From an uncultured Pirellulaceae bacterium (GTDB taxonomy: Bacteria; Planctomycetota; Planctomycetia; Pirellulales; Pirellulaceae): a stretch of 37,572 bases of DNA. The DNA is taken from NCBI GenBank assembly GCA_937942355.1, contig CALDEW010000071.1, forward strand, positions 1-37,572, in the 5' to 3' direction. Of this stretch, positions 36,754 to 37,572 are shown piece after piece. Under the pieces are notes generated by a model that saw nothing but the letters and a program-made list of their open reading frames with translations, did no database searches and was not told the DNA's origin. The position numbers were made by a program, and so were the translations under genes. How positions within the stretch are numbered: the first letter of the stretch is position 1; each line of letters starts with the position of its first letter.

Positions 36754-36760
36754 GGAATTA

Positions 36761-37572
36761 CTAGAGGGTCAAAATTTCGATGAACGACGAGATGTCAGAA
36801 AAGCTAACTTCACCATCTTGGTTACAATCCGCTTGTGCAAGGTAAGCGCCAGATGTGAGAAATTCGATAAACGGAGCGATGTCCAAGAAGTTCACCACAC
36901 CATTTTGATTGCAATCCCCCAAAATAAAAGGAACAGCTCCAGGTTCAGCAACGGGTGTGGTTACCTTCAATGCCGTACTGCTCAAAAACCCATCGCCCGT
37001 GAAATTGAAACGTAACAGATTATCTCCATCATTCAAAAATCCTACAGGCACATCTATCTCCCGGCTGATTAAGCCGTCATCAATCGAGCCAAACTCCTCG
37101 TCGTCTACGCCTCGGATTACGCCTGGAACCGAGATAGTGTTTCCGTTAATGAAAACCGAAAAAGCGTCGACGCCTATGGATCGAGAATAGCCCACCCTCA
37201 GCCTAGCCCCGATCGCCCCCGAAACATGCGCGTTAATGGTTACTTCGGGTGACTGGCCAAGCAATCCATCGTTTAGTTCTACTGCGATCTGGTCGCCGAA
37301 ATAAGTTTCTTCAAACAGCGTTTGGGAGAACCCATCCTCGTTGCCAATCGTGAAGGTAATGACGGCGCCTTCTTTGGGATTAAGTGCCAGACTCGCAAAG
37401 GTGTTTGTGATGTTTTGGTTCTCAACAAACAGGTTTCCAGCCACATCGTGCCTGAAGACACGACTGATTTGAGCCGACGACACAGTCCCCACGTCGCTTG
37501 GTAAAAGATTTAGGTCCAGAAGATGCGTAGAATCCAGCAGGTTGTTCACCAGTAGATAAATTGTATTCCCAT
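36761..37572 (-). CDS. Secreted protein with C-terminal dockerin type I-like domain (5' end beyond the window)
   Basis: Frame stays open to the window edge (GNTIYLLVNNLLDSTHLL...). C-terminus GDCNQNGVVNFLDIAPFIEFLTSGAYLAQADCNQDGEVSFSDISSFIEILTL. Confidence 0.85.
   Translation of the reverse strand, partial: GNTIYLLVNNLLDSTHLLDLNLLPSDVGTVSSAQISRVFRHDVAGNLFVENQNITNTFASLALNPKEGAVITFTIGNEDGFSQTLFEETYFGDQIAVELNDGLLGQSPEVTINAHVSGAIGARLRVGYSRSIGVDAFSVFINGNTISVPGVIRGVDDEEFGSIDDGLISREIDVPVGFLNDGDNLLRFNFTGDGFLSSTALKVTTPVAEPGAVPFILGDCNQNGVVNFLDIAPFIEFLTSGAYLAQADCNQDGEVSFSDISSFIEILTL

Overview
The window looks like a chromosomal segment from a planctomycete (Pirellulaceae-like). All calls come from reading the supplied translations and the DNA; no database search was run. 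Gene content: a PL14-like lyase with a C-terminal dockerin pair; a Tat-exported WD40 protein; two giant surface proteins with LEPR-xLL-like N-termini (one with SdrD-B and FG-GAP-like repeats, one beta-helix/adhesin-like); a zinc-ribbon/poly-Ser/TM protein between them; a Tat-type Gfo/Idh/MocA oxidoreductase; an M13 metallopeptidase; inorganic pyrophosphatase; a DUF1592 - DUF1552 - PVC-type heme-binding cluster; a secretin-N-domain protein with an RGG tail and no visible secretin pore domain; TsaD; a divergent RNase HII-like protein; a PEP-CTERM protein; a dockerin-tagged endonuclease I; and a second dockerin-tagged secreted protein cut by the window edge. I saw no tRNA, rRNA, CRISPR array, transposase, phage or recognisable defence system. 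The items most worth a second look are the shared dockerin-like C-terminal tags, the chimeric secretin-N/RGG protein, the RNase HII-like paralogue, the giant LEPR-xLL proteins, and several unexplained intergenic inverted repeats and short tandem duplications.
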